From Chitinophagaceae bacterium (GTDB lineage Bacteria > Bacteroidota > Bacteroidia > Chitinophagales > Chitinophagaceae): DNA of 64,000 nt. The translations under genes were made by a program, and so were the position numbers. Each line of letters begins with the position of its first letter. The first letter of the stretch is position 1. The stretch lies in NCBI GenBank assembly GCA_947447265.1, contig CANFKC010000025.1, positions 1 to 64,000 on the forward strand, written 5' to 3'. The notes under the pieces were generated by a model. It saw only the letters and a list, made by a program, of their open reading frames with translations. It was not told where the DNA came from and did no database searches. Positions 1 through 8,943 of this stretch are shown one piece after another.

Positions 1-1023
1 ATTATTCATGGATTGCCCTTTAACAACTCCAACACTTGAACTAAGTTTGCGAATAGTAAGATTATAATAAGCATCTTCTCCGTTTATATGCACCACATTG
101 TCTATACTAACTCTTGCTGAACGATTTGCTGAATAGAAGGTTTTGCCAGATAAATAGATATAAACCGATTGATCATCATCAAAAGTAACTGGCGCATTGG
201 TACTGGAGGTGTTATTAGAATTGGAGCTTGCATAAGTATTCTCTATATTTTTATTAATAGGACTGATTTTCAAATCCCTTAGTAGTTTGAAGTCTTCTAT
301 TTTAATAATAGTAAAAAGACCTGGCTCATTCTTGATGATATCTGTGGCAATATCTTTAAAGTTTTTTTCCGCATCTACATTTGCGTATTTCAAAGATGTT
401 GTGGTTTGATATTGTAGGTCATAGCCATATTTAGTGGCATAGTAATATTTTATATCAAATTTATGGTCTGAAAAGTGAGTTTCGCTTTCATCATTCATAT
501 TCCATATACCAGATAAAAGCAAAATGGATTCTCCATTATCACTTACACTATAGAAAGACAATTCACCCGTTCTAATTATTTTAGATAGATTTATCTTTCC
601 GTTTTTATTATCTATTGTAAACAAATTTTCTATATAGCCAGATCCACCACCTGATGAAAATCGGGTAAAAAATAACCTGCCTTTTGAGTTTAAAGGTGCG
701 TTATTACCTTTAAATAGATTATACCTATATGATGCAAACAAATTCAATGTTGTATCAATGAATGCCAGACTCTTTTCAGTTTCATCAATAATTACTAAAC
801 CAACATATGACATGCTTTCAGGATCTTCATTAGTTCCATTTTGTTTGGTTTTTAGCACATAAAATGTAAACATTTTTTCATCTATATTTACACCTGTTAT
901 TGTAGTGTCAATAACATATTTAGATGTATCAACATACAATGAGCTATTACCAGGGTTGGATTTTTTATTACTTGAACAGGAAAACAACAAGAAGACAGAT
1001 ACTATAATAATTGAATATTTCAT
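1..1023 (-). CDS. Lipoprotein of unknown function (3' end off window)
   Basis: An open frame of 341 codons runs without a stop to the left edge, so the gene is partial at its C-terminus. It starts MKYSIIIVSVFLLFSC, a short hydrophobic signal with a lipobox and lipidated Cys at residue 16, followed by a Ser/Asn/Lys-rich linker. This predicts a membrane-anchored lipoprotein. The rest is polar and mixed beta-like, with many Asp, Asn and Tyr residues and no motif that I recognise. It is the leftmost gene of the accessory region. It could be cargo of the island or a surface protein of the host. The function is unknown. Confidence 0.7.
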   Translation of the reverse strand, partial: MKYSIIIVSVFLLFSCSSNKKSNPGNSSLYVDTSKYVIDTTITGVNIDEKMFTFYVLKTKQNGTNEDPESMSYVGLVIIDETEKSLAFIDTTLNLFASYRYNLFKGNNAPLNSKGRLFFTRFSSGGGSGYIENLFTIDNKNGKINLSKIIRTGELSFYSVSDNGESILLLSGIWNMNDESETHFSDHKFDIKYYYATKYGYDLQYQTTTSLKYANVDAEKNFKDIATDIIKNEPGLFTIIKIEDFKLLRDLKISPINKNIENTYASSNSNNTSSTNAPVTFDDDQSVYIYLSGKTFYSANRSARVSIDNVVHINGEDAYYNLTIRKLSSSVGVVKGQSMNN

Positions 1024-1382
1024 AAACCTATAATTGCTTGAAGAAAATATAGCCTTTCGTTTACTATTTACATTAGCTAACGGTAATGTGTATGTATTTC
1101 CCAACAAAGGTAAACACCCTTTTCAAAAAATATTTTCCTTGTTTGAGAACATAATTATTAATGATGTAATCAAGTCTATATAAATCAATACCACAACTTA
1201 TGTTCAACAGGTACATGCCGTTGGCAGTGAACAACGTGGATATGCCTGTGTGTCTGGAAGATCCAATACATTATATATAAATATATATTTTATGTGGCTC
1301 TATCCTTACGCCAAATGAATTATATATATTATAATGTTTTCGGTCTTGCCTATGCCTTTTATATATTCATCCTTTATTGCCA

Positions 1383-1523
1383 GGGGTGGACATGGACGAG
1401 CAAAAACATCACTTTCATAAAGATTTTTTAAAAGTGGCATTAGAAAATGTTATTAAATATGGTTATCAAAGAATGCAGAATAAGTTTCAAAAAACGCATA
1501 TTCTGCTCGTCCACGTCCACCCC
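1383..1523. repeat. 20-bp inverted repeat with 101-bp AT-rich spacer
   Basis: Left arm GGGGTGGACATGGACGAGCA (1383-1402) is complementary to 1504-1523 at 19 of 20 positions. The spacer is AT-rich and non-coding. The arms are far more GC-rich than their surroundings. Possible identities are a MITE-like remnant, a folded recombination site or a structured RNA. I do not recognise a family. Confidence 0.6.
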
Positions 1524-1553
1524 ATGTTACGAAGGATGATACAAAAACAAAAA

Positions 1554-1587
1554 GACCCCAGCATTAAATCATTTAATAACTGGGGTC
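1554..1587. terminator. Two-part hairpin, possible bidirectional terminator
   Basis: GACCCCAG (1554-1561) pairs with CTGGGGTC (1580-1587). Inside it ATTAAAT (1563-1569) pairs with ATTTAAT (1571-1577). The A-rich flank on the left would give U residues after the stem on the minus strand, so it may end transcripts of the minus-strand genes at 1639-3320. A regulatory role is possible as well. Confidence 0.4.
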
Positions 1588-1638
1588 ATTTGGTTGGGTA
1601 GATGCTGAACAGAACTATAATTACGCATCCTCCTTTTT

Positions 1639-1767
1639 CTATTCTTTTATATAAATCTGTGAGCGCACTTGATCCATTGTGAGGATATACATTTTGTTCA
1701 CTGGTGGATTCGGTCTTGGCTGTAAGTCAAGTTTGACCATTCCTTTGTAATTTGCATCGGCAATCAT
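1639..1767 (-). CDS. Short ORF, 42 aa, possibly a gene remnant
   Basis: A 43-codon frame starts at the ATG at 1765-1767 and ends in TAG at 1639-1641, 67 bp downstream of the DUF5131 gene on the same strand. The product is hydrophilic and contains the stretch LDLQPRPNPPVN. The frame stays open for about 15 codons further upstream without a good start codon, which may mean that it is the tail of a decayed gene. No family is recognised. Its position next to the DUF5131 gene is the only functional hint. Confidence 0.3.
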   Translation of the reverse strand: MIADANYKGMVKLDLQPRPNPPVNKMYILTMDQVRSQIYIKE

Positions 1768-1834
1768 TTTATCCAGCTCTGATTTGACGATTATTTTAGA
1801 AATGTATACATGTTATTCTTTATTAATAAATAGA

Positions 1835-2680
1835 TCAAAGCTGGTTATTGTTAGTAATATTATCTTGGATTACTTGTGAGCAAAGGCTATGGCTTAAAAC
1901 ACAGTTAAACACTTTTTCAGGATATTCTCGCCTCATCAAATCATCAGGTATTTGCCTCTTCTTATCGATTTGTTTGAAAAAATAGGCTATACCTTGGGAT
2001 TCGCATTCCAATTTCAATTTTCTGCCCCATTCCAAGTCAAAATAACGTTTATGATGACCAGATTCTCCGCCCTGGATAACCCAAGAGATCTGTTTGGACT
2101 GCAACCAAGGCATTAATGATATTTCAGACAATTGCGGCTCAACTGACAAGAATCTATTACCATTTACCTTGAGTAACTGCTCTATTAACGTTAGAGCCGT
2201 TTTCTGGTTTACGGGGGAGGTGCCAAACATTACATTTTCGGGTGGATTTGACTTCCAGCTTTCAGGAATATACCTATTTATATTGCTGGGGCGTTTGGTC
2301 AAAAGCAAAAACATAAGATTTGGATACATACCATCGGTTATGTTCTTGAAGAACCTATCCCTTAGTTGACCAGTAGTGAAATTTTGCAGGTTTCCTTTCC
2401 AATCCACAACAGGCATTGGATTTTCGAATATATCCATCATGGATCCCACAAACACACGATGTATTTCACCAGCCTCCCGAGCTTTCTTTTGAAACGAGTC
2501 TAACTTAGACCAAACACTGCCAACCAATGCCCTCGGTTTATCATTTCCCCAAACGTCTTTGCCAATTCTTTTTGACGCACTTAGCGCATAACAATTATCG
2601 CAACCTTCGTGTACCTTGGTGCAGCCCCACCATAAGTTAGCAGTATGGTGCGTCCATTCAATCTTACTATTTTCTGCCAT
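1835..2680 (-). CDS. DUF5131 (phage Gp37/Gp68) family three-Cys-motif protein
   Basis: The 281-aa product has the family's N-terminal signature: IEWTHHTANLWWGCT followed by a CX6CX2C cluster at Cys20, Cys27 and Cys30. This kind of spacing could bind a metal or an iron-sulphur cluster. The family is known from phages and mobile regions and commonly sits beside a TcmP partner protein, which is not present here. The gene follows the ORF at 2724-3320 by 43 bp on the same strand, so the two probably form one transcript. The biochemical role of the family is not established. Length and start look normal. Confidence 0.8.
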   Translation of the reverse strand: MAENSKIEWTHHTANLWWGCTKVHEGCDNCYALSASKRIGKDVWGNDKPRALVGSVWSKLDSFQKKAREAGEIHRVFVGSMMDIFENPMPVVDWKGNLQNFTTGQLRDRFFKNITDGMYPNLMFLLLTKRPSNINRYIPESWKSNPPENVMFGTSPVNQKTALTLIEQLLKVNGNRFLSVEPQLSEISLMPWLQSKQISWVIQGGESGHHKRYFDLEWGRKLKLECESQGIAYFFKQIDKKRQIPDDLMRREYPEKVFNCVLSHSLCSQVIQDNITNNNQL

Positions 2681-2723
2681 AAACTATATTATTATTGTTT
2701 TCTAATGCCCTCTGGTAAATAGT

Positions 2724-3320
2724 TTATGAAAGAGATGCATTCTTTTCACGATTCTGTAAAGATTTGTAAACCAATTTTCTAAATTTCCTGGCATACTTCG
2801 CTCTTTCTATGATGGACTCTTGCAGAACTGGAGTAATTTCAAATGGCAGACTATGGTTGTTTTCGCTTAAGTATTCAAAGGAATGCATCCCGTTTACCAA
2901 ACCATTTGAATTACATATTAGGAACTCTGCCATTTTATTTTCATCCACTTTTCGTTTCTCCACACCTACCACATATTCCGAGGAGATTGTCAATTGGTTT
3001 ACAGTTAACAAACCATCATCGCTGATAGTCAGTCGTTTTGTACTGTCTATTCCCATGGCATCTATTTTTATCAGGGCGTAGCTTTTTAATCCGAGAACAT
3101 CATTAGCCACAAAGTCTGGTAAATATGCTTTCGTATCCCAAATAGGTTCAAATTCTTCAAGTTTGTCAAGTACAAATATCTTACCATCTGCATTGGCTTG
3201 GATGCCATCATTCTTAACGATTTTAGCCATGTCGATTGGCATTACACACCAGTAATATTTTGTTGGTAAATTTTGCGACTTTATGCAGTTTGCACTGCTA
3301 CACTCCATTTTCTTTTTCAT
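2724..3320 (-). CDS. Unknown protein, possible ADP-ribosyltransferase-like fold
   Basis: This 198-aa protein has an N-terminal Cys-containing stretch and then TKYYWCVMPIDMAKIVKNDG, reminiscent of the first strand and helix of ADP-ribosyltransferase-fold proteins of the KptA or DarT type (a YH..P..N...I...G pattern). Further on it has DFVANDVLGLKSYALIKID and a final beta-rich part ending near EYVVGVEK. The canonical His is replaced by Trp/Cys, so the fold call is weak. It lies directly upstream of the DUF5131 gene and diverges from the WYL-regulator remnant. I infer a two-gene accessory unit. The alternative is an unrelated orphan protein. Confidence 0.55.
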   Translation of the reverse strand: MKKKMECSSANCIKSQNLPTKYYWCVMPIDMAKIVKNDGIQANADGKIFVLDKLEEFEPIWDTKAYLPDFVANDVLGLKSYALIKIDAMGIDSTKRLTISDDGLLTVNQLTISSEYVVGVEKRKVDENKMAEFLICNSNGLVNGMHSFEYLSENNHSLPFEITPVLQESIIERAKYARKFRKLVYKSLQNREKNASLS

Positions 3321-3447
3321 ACTTATCCTTTTGATTTTAGTTTAACGAAATAATTATTCTATTGCCTTTATGAATCGATAGCACAAAGATGGCAGGTATC
3401 TGTGCAGTGATTCTTCATAGATGTTTTAGCTTTTTTATCAGCCATGA

Positions 3448-3460
3448 TGATAAATTATCA
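3448..3460. promoter_or_regulatory. Perfect inverted repeat, candidate operator of the WYL regulator
   Basis: TGATAA-A-TTATCA is a perfect 6-bp inverted repeat that ends 20 bp upstream of the -7 element at 3481, over the expected -33 region. WYL-type regulators of the BrxR/CapW group are known to repress their own promoter through inverted repeats. The assignment here rests on position and symmetry. Confidence 0.45.
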
Positions 3461-3480
3461 CCAGAGAAACAAAAGTAAAT

Positions 3481-3488
3481 TACCTTTG
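3481..3488 (+). promoter_or_regulatory. Bacteroidota -7 promoter element (TACCTTTG)
   Basis: TACCTTTG fits the TAnnTTTG consensus and lies 73 bp before the ATG at 3562. No clear -33 TTG is seen at the normal distance, which is where the inverted repeat sits. The same octamer occurs at 11298-11305. Confidence 0.5.
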
Positions 3489-3561
3489 TGCAGTACATAT
3501 GCATAGGTATTGAATTGTATATGTTTGCGTGTAATTGAAGGCAACCTTTTAGATAAAAAAT

Positions 3562-3930
3562 ATGGCAACTAATAAACATGCAACTATTCGCTATCATGCT
3601 TTGGATCGTTGTTTCAGTAATGGTGGTAAGAAGTATTTTATGGAAAATCTTATCGAGGCATGTGGCGATGCGATTTATGCTTTCACTGGCACATCGGAGG
3701 GAATTAGTAGACGGCAAATATTTGAGGACATAAAGTTCATGGAAAGCGAGCAGGGCTGGTTAGTGCCTCTCGAACGGTGTAAGGAAGACAAAAAGGTTTA
3801 TTACAGGTATTCGGACTCAAATTATTCAATTAAAAAGCAAGCAATAAATGAGTCTGAAGCCAATCAGCTAAAGGAAACGCTATTAATTCTAGCTTGCAAC
3901 CAGATATGGAACCCCATTGCCTGCCATTAA
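3562..3930 (+). pseudogene. WYL-domain transcriptional regulator, N-terminal fragment
   Basis: The frame begins MATNKHATIRYHALDRC and reads as the winged-helix start of a WYL-domain regulator of the kind found next to restriction and other defence genes (roughly residues 1-110, including RRQIFEDIKFMES and YYRYSDSNYSI). Such proteins normally have about 300 residues or more. Here the family-like sequence stops at LKETLLIL (codon ending 3889). The last 13 codons are the out-of-frame reading of hsdM sequence. The WYL ligand-binding domain is missing, so autoregulation, if it persists, would depend on the DNA-binding part alone. The break is a deletion junction. Confidence 0.75.
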
Positions 3931-4000
3931 CCAGCAGGTAAAGGAACTGGAAGAAAAAGTAAATGCTCACCTTGCTAAAATGGGATTTGTATGGAACTAA
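3893..4000 (+). pseudogene. hsdM: hsdM C-terminal remnant (type I DNA methyltransferase)
   Basis: Reading in the frame that ends with TAA at 3998-4000 gives LATRYGTPLPAINQ followed by a heptad-like segment and AHLAKMGFVWN. This matches the typical C-terminus of type I restriction HsdM subunits. Only 35 codons survive. There is a stop (TAG, 3890-3892) immediately before the segment, and the catalytic NPPY region is absent from the window. The stop codon overlaps the hsdS start by 10 bp, the translational coupling expected in an intact hsdM-hsdS operon. Loss of the rest of hsdM should inactivate methylation by this system. Confidence 0.7.
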
Positions 4001-5199
4001 GGAAAGGGTATAAGCAAACTGAAGTGGGGGTAATTCCAGAGAGTTGGGAAGTTAAATCGTTGGGGAATATTACAGATAGAATTTTAGGTGGCGGCACTCC
4101 AAGCAGGTCAAATACTACATATTGGGGTAATGAAATACCATGGGCAACGGTTAAAGATTTTGCGACATTTGACCCATACGCCACACAGGAATACATTACA
4201 TTGTTAGGTTTGAAAAAATCCTCATCAAATCTTATTCCCAAGGGTATATTAATCACCTCTACAAGAATGGCATTGGGGAAAGCAGTTATATACAATAATG
4301 ATGTTGCAATAAACCAAGACCTAAAGGCACTCTTTTTTAATAAAAATATTGATACTAAGTATCTATATTATTGGTTCCAAGCAAACAGTAAGAAAATTGA
4401 AGATTTAGGTAGTGGGAGTACGGTGATGGGTGTTTCGCTTGTTGACCTAAAGAAATTGTTTTTGGCTCTGCCAAATAAAAATTCCGAACAGACAGCCATA
4501 GCCAATGCCCTCAGTGATATGGATGCTCTTATCAGCAGCGTGGAACAACTGATTGAGAAGAAGAAAGCCATCAAGCAGGGAGCCATGCAGGAATTACTGA
4601 AACCTAAGGATGGGTGGGTGACTAAAACATTAAAACAGGTAGCCACCTATAGGCGTGGTAGTTTCCCACAACCCTATGGTCTTGACAAATGGTACGATGA
4701 TATTACAGGGATGCCATTTGTACAGGTATATGATGTTGATGATAACAAGAAACTGAAAAGCGAAACAAAGAGAAGAATAAGTAAAGATGCTCAAAAAATG
4801 AGCATTTATGCGCCTACTGGTACAATCATTCTTACCATACAGGGTTCTATAGGTCGTATTGCAATTACCCAATATGATGCTTATATTGATCGTACTTTAT
4901 TAATTTTTGAATCTTTCTTGGTTGAATTTGATAAGTATTTCTTCTTGTGGTCGGTTTACCGTTTGTTTGAAAAGGAAAAAGAAACTGCACCAGGCGGAAT
5001 AATTAAAACAATAACTAAAGAAGCTCTTTCGAGTTTTCCTATAAGTTACCCAGACATTGCCGAGCAAAGGAAAATTTCAGCTACTCTGTCTTTATTGGAT
5101 GATGAAATAGCGGTTTTGGAATTGAAATTCAAAAAGCTCACAAACCAAAAACAAGCAATGATGCAGGTATTGTTAACTGGTAAAATAAGGCTGGTATGA
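3991..5199 (+). CDS. hsdS: Type I restriction-modification specificity subunit HsdS
   Basis: The 402-aa product has the usual HsdS layout: first target-recognition domain (about residues 12-160, starting GVIPESWEVKSLGNITDRIL), a central conserved helix (about 165-205, EQTAIANALSDMDALI), a second recognition domain (about 210-360) and a C-terminal helix (EQRKISATLSLLDDEIAVLE). HsdS determines the bipartite DNA target of the M2S methyltransferase and R2M2S nuclease complexes. It overlaps the hsdM remnant by 10 bp and hsdR by 4 bp (ATGA). It is full length, but with hsdM deleted next door it has no local partner. Confidence 0.93.
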   Translation: MELRKGYKQTEVGVIPESWEVKSLGNITDRILGGGTPSRSNTTYWGNEIPWATVKDFATFDPYATQEYITLLGLKKSSSNLIPKGILITSTRMALGKAVIYNNDVAINQDLKALFFNKNIDTKYLYYWFQANSKKIEDLGSGSTVMGVSLVDLKKLFLALPNKNSEQTAIANALSDMDALISSVEQLIEKKKAIKQGAMQELLKPKDGWVTKTLKQVATYRRGSFPQPYGLDKWYDDITGMPFVQVYDVDDNKKLKSETKRRISKDAQKMSIYAPTGTIILTIQGSIGRIAITQYDAYIDRTLLIFESFLVEFDKYFFLWSVYRLFEKEKETAPGGIIKTITKEALSSFPISYPDIAEQRKISATLSLLDDEIAVLELKFKKLTNQKQAMMQVLLTGKIRLV

Positions 5200-8100
5200 G
5201 AAAGGAACGCATCACCCAGAACCGTGTAGCTAAGTTGTTAAATGAGCAGCTTGGTTACCGTTATATAGGAAGCCTTGAAGACTTGGACAATACCAATATC
5301 CGTGAAGAAGACCTGAAAGCCTATCTCAAAGGAACGGGAAAGCACTCTGATGCCATCATCTCAAAAGCACTGTTCAGCTTAAAAAAGGCAGCAGCAATAA
5401 GCCCAAATGATGACCTATACCCCGTAAACAAAGAGGTGTACTCCAAGCTGCGCTATGGTATAAAGGAAAAGGAATCTGCTGGTGAACCTGACCAAACAGT
5501 TAGGCTGATAGATTGGGAGCATCCAGAGCTGAACGACTTTGCCATTGCTGAGGAAGTTACCGTAAGAGGTGTAAACGAAAAGCGACCAGATATAGTACTA
5601 TACGTAAACGGTATAGCATTGGGTATACTGGAGTTAAAGAGAGCCAGCGTATTGGTAAACGAAGGGATAAGACAAAACCTGGATAACCAGCAGCATAGAT
5701 TCATAAAGCCGTTCTTTACCACCATACAGTTGGTACTGGCAGGGAATGATACCCAGGGCTTATACTACGGTACTACCAAGACAACTGAGAAATACTTCCT
5801 GAAATGGAAAGAAGAAAACCACAGCTATGACCCCGATCAGAACCTGCTGGATCAGCACTTGCTTCAATTCTGCACAAAAGCCAGAGTGCTTGAGTTGATC
5901 CATGACTTTGTTGTGTTCGATGCTGGTATAAAGAAGTTATGCCGACCCAACCAATACTTTGGGGTAAGGGCAGCACAGCAATATATTAACAGGAAGGAAG
6001 GAGGCATCATCTGGCATACACAGGGCAGCGGCAAGAGTTTAACTATGGTATGGCTGGCTAAATGGATACGAGAACACCAGACAGATGCCAGGTTACTGAT
6101 AATAACCGATAGAACAGAGCTGGACGAGCAAATAGAAAAGGTGTTCACTGGTGTTGATGAAAAGATATACCGTACCAAAAGCGGTCAGGATCTCATAAAT
6201 AAACTAAATGACACAGCACCGTGGTTGTTATGTACCCTTGTTCACAAATTCGGCAGAAATGAGGATGCTAATGTAGAAGAGTTCGTAAATGAACTTAAAA
6301 AGCCTAAGGACTTTAAACCCAAAGGGAATCTGTATGTTTTTATTGATGAGTGTCACCGCACCCATAATGGAACCCTGCATGATGCAATGACCGAGCTTAT
6401 ACCCGATGCTCTGTTTATAGGTTTTACAGGTACACCATTACTCAAAGCTGATAAGAAGAAGAGCATAGAGATATTTGGCAGGTATATACACACCTATAAG
6501 TTTGATGAAGCGGTTAAGGACGGTGTAGTATTGGATCTGCTCTATGAAGCCAGGGATGTTGATCAGCACGTGCAAGATCAGAGAGGCATAGATGATTGGT
6601 TTGATATTGTAACCAAGGGAATGAATGACCTACCAAAAGCGGAGTTAAAGCAAAAGTGGGGAACGATGCAGAAGATCCTCAGCACGAAAGATAGATTGCA
6701 AAAGGTTGCGTTTGATATCATTAAAGACTTTAAAATAAAGCCAAGGCTTAGAAATGGCAGGGGTAATGCTATTCTGGTAAGTAAAAGCATTTATGAGGCT
6801 TGTAGGTATTACGAGATATTTCAGGGCTTTAATTTCAAGAATTGCGCTATTATCACCTCATACGAACCAACAACAACAAGCATCAAAGGCGAAACTACGG
6901 GTGATGGTGATACCGAAAAAATAGAACAGTATGCCATTTACCATAGAATGCTGAATGGTAAGGACAGGGAAACATTTGAGAAGGATGCCAAAAAACAGTT
7001 CATTGATGAGCCAGCCAACATGCAGCTGCTGATTGTGGTAGATAAACTGCTTACTGGTTTTGATGCTCCTGCATGTACCTACCTATACATTGATAAGGAG
7101 ATGAGAGATCATGGTTTATTCCAGGCTATATGCAGGGTGAACCGTACAGAAAATGATGATAAGGAATTTGGTTACATCGTAGACTACAAAGACCTTTTTG
7201 ATAGCCTGAATGCTTCTATATCAGATTATACCTCCGATGCATTTGACGAGTTCGATAAAGAGGATGTAAAGGGCTTATTGGTTGACAGGTTGAAAAAAGC
7301 CAGGGAACGAATGACCGATGCTCTTGAAACATTACATGAGCTGTGCAGCCCTGTTGAGCCTCCAAAGCAAATTGAACAATATATTAAATACTTCTGCGGC
7401 AACACCGAGGATAAAGCTGCATTAAAGGATAATGAGGAACGCAGGTTAACCTTCTATAAGGCTGTTGTATCATTGATACGGGCTTTCAACAATATAGCAG
7501 CCGAAATGACCGAAGCTGGTTATACCCAGGCTGAGGCTGACAAAATCAAACACACCGTTGATGAATACACAGAACTAAGGAACTCCATAAAAATAGCCAG
7601 TGGCGATTATATTGACCTCAAAGCCTACGAACCAGAAATGCGCCAGCTTCTGGATATGTACCTAAGTGCAGATCCGAGCCGCACTATCTCTGATTTTGGT
7701 GATGCAACTTTGTTGCAGATCATTGTAGAACATGGTATTGAAGCAGCTACAGGTAAGCTACCAAACTCCATAAAGCGAAATAGAGGGGCAATGGCTGAAA
7801 CCCTGGAAGCAAACATGCGAAAGGTTATTACCCAGGAAATGCCCATCAATCCCGTTTACTATGAGAAAATGAGTGTACTTCTGGAAGAACTAATTCGTCA
7901 GAGAAAGCTCGGAGCAATAAGCTATGAGGAGTTCCTGAAGAAGATTGAAGAGTATGCCAGGGATATACAACCGAAGAAAGGTAACCACAATTACCCGCCA
8001 GAGATTGATACTAAAGCAAAAATGTCTTTGTACGATAATCTGAATAAGGACATTGCATTGGTGATAGCTCTGAATGATGAAATCATTGCTAAAAAGAAAG

Positions 8101-8225
8101 ATGATTGGATCGGTGATACTTTAAAGGAACGAATGATAATCAACATCCTTAAAAAACACATTGCCGACCAAGATAGAAGGGATATCGTTTTTGAGATCAT
8201 TAAAAATCAAAGGGAATACAGATAA
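5196..8225 (+). CDS. hsdR: Type I restriction endonuclease subunit HsdR
   Basis: The 1009-aa protein is full length for HsdR. It contains the PD-(D/E)xK nuclease site (D132 and E146-L-K148 in ILELKRA), a Walker A motif (HTQGSGKS, K280), the DEAD-like box DECH (384-387), GFTGTP (409-414) and further helicase motifs such as LLTGFDAP. HsdR translocates DNA with ATP and cuts unmethylated DNA, but only when docked on HsdM/HsdS. The start codon overlaps the hsdS stop (ATGA), and the stop is directly followed by the metallopeptidase ATG. No frameshift is seen. Without HsdM it is expected to be silent. Confidence 0.95.
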   Translation: MRKERITQNRVAKLLNEQLGYRYIGSLEDLDNTNIREEDLKAYLKGTGKHSDAIISKALFSLKKAAAISPNDDLYPVNKEVYSKLRYGIKEKESAGEPDQTVRLIDWEHPELNDFAIAEEVTVRGVNEKRPDIVLYVNGIALGILELKRASVLVNEGIRQNLDNQQHRFIKPFFTTIQLVLAGNDTQGLYYGTTKTTEKYFLKWKEENHSYDPDQNLLDQHLLQFCTKARVLELIHDFVVFDAGIKKLCRPNQYFGVRAAQQYINRKEGGIIWHTQGSGKSLTMVWLAKWIREHQTDARLLIITDRTELDEQIEKVFTGVDEKIYRTKSGQDLINKLNDTAPWLLCTLVHKFGRNEDANVEEFVNELKKPKDFKPKGNLYVFIDECHRTHNGTLHDAMTELIPDALFIGFTGTPLLKADKKKSIEIFGRYIHTYKFDEAVKDGVVLDLLYEARDVDQHVQDQRGIDDWFDIVTKGMNDLPKAELKQKWGTMQKILSTKDRLQKVAFDIIKDFKIKPRLRNGRGNAILVSKSIYEACRYYEIFQGFNFKNCAIITSYEPTTTSIKGETTGDGDTEKIEQYAIYHRMLNGKDRETFEKDAKKQFIDEPANMQLLIVVDKLLTGFDAPACTYLYIDKEMRDHGLFQAICRVNRTENDDKEFGYIVDYKDLFDSLNASISDYTSDAFDEFDKEDVKGLLVDRLKKARERMTDALETLHELCSPVEPPKQIEQYIKYFCGNTEDKAALKDNEERRLTFYKAVVSLIRAFNNIAAEMTEAGYTQAEADKIKHTVDEYTELRNSIKIASGDYIDLKAYEPEMRQLLDMYLSADPSRTISDFGDATLLQIIVEHGIEAATGKLPNSIKRNRGAMAETLEANMRKVITQEMPINPVYYEKMSVLLEELIRQRKLGAISYEEFLKKIEEYARDIQPKKGNHNYPPEIDTKAKMSLYDNLNKDIALVIALNDEIIAKKKDDWIGDTLKERMIINILKKHIADQDRRDIVFEIIKNQREYR

Positions 8226-8933
8226 ATGAAGATAGCGGGCATTGAGGTAGAAGTTATTCGTAAGGACATCAAGAATCTACATCTGGCTGTTTATCCACCA
8301 GATGGCAGGGTAAGGCTTGCTGCACCAGCTGATGTCAATATGCAAACCCTGGAGCTTTATACCACATCAAAGATCGGTTGGATCAAACGCCAGCAAAGAA
8401 TGTTCCTCAACCAGGATAGGCAACCCCCAAGACAGTATGTGGACAGGGAAAGCCATTATTACCTGGGTAAAAGGTATCTGCTTAGGGTTCATGAAACTGA
8501 TAATATTAATCGATACCCCAGGATAATACTCAGGACGAAGACCTACATTGATATATATGTAAAGCCTGGCTATACCATTGAACAAAAATCGGAGCTGTTT
8601 AAAGAATGGTATCGAGCCAGGTTCAAAGAACTGCTGCCTGAGCTGACCAATAAGTGGGAAAGGATTGTGGGAGTGGCTCCCAGTACCTACATGATCAAAA
8701 CCATGAAAACCAAGTGGGGGTCGTGCAAAATAGAAACTGCCAACATCAATCTAAATCTGGAGCTGATTAAAAAACCAGTTGATTGCATTGAGTACGTCTT
8801 GGCTCATGAGCTTACCCATCTATTGGAACGCAATCACAACGATGTATTTCAGGCTTATATGGATCGGCATATACCCAAGTGGAAATCTATAAGAGATGAA
8901 TTAAACAGATTGCCTGTGGGTGAGATTGATTAA
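8226..8933 (+). CDS. YgjP-like (DUF45) zinc metallopeptidase
   Basis: The 235-aa protein has the DUF45/YgjP pattern: a beta-rich N-terminal half, KWGSC at 163-167, then HELTHLLERNH with the zinc ligands H194, E195, H198 and probably H204. The family resembles SprT and WLM metallopeptidases. It is often found as an extra gene after hsdR in type I clusters, as here, where the start follows the hsdR stop without a gap. Its role in those clusters is not settled; protein turnover of the restriction complex has been considered. All catalytic residues are present, so it is probably active. Confidence 0.9.
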   Translation: MKIAGIEVEVIRKDIKNLHLAVYPPDGRVRLAAPADVNMQTLELYTTSKIGWIKRQQRMFLNQDRQPPRQYVDRESHYYLGKRYLLRVHETDNINRYPRIILRTKTYIDIYVKPGYTIEQKSELFKEWYRARFKELLPELTNKWERIVGVAPSTYMIKTMKTKWGSCKIETANINLNLELIKKPVDCIEYVLAHELTHLLERNHNDVFQAYMDRHIPKWKSIRDELNRLPVGEID

Positions 8934-8943
8934 ATTTGCATGT

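Larger units (their letters stand above)
1024..1638. other. Intergenic region with inverted-repeat element and hairpin
   Basis: This 615-bp AT-rich stretch has no convincing gene. A 74-codon open frame across 1377-1601 runs through both arms of an inverted repeat and a hairpin, so it is not believed. The recognisable contents are the inverted repeat at 1383-1523 and the hairpin at 1554-1587, listed separately. Confidence 0.6.

Noticed and set aside
1377-1601. 74-codon plus-strand frame
   Set aside because: It runs through both arms of an inverted repeat and a hairpin; its sequence is explained by these.
3415-3717. 100-codon minus-strand frame
   Set aside because: Antisense to the start of the WYL regulator and its promoter; no family-like sequence.
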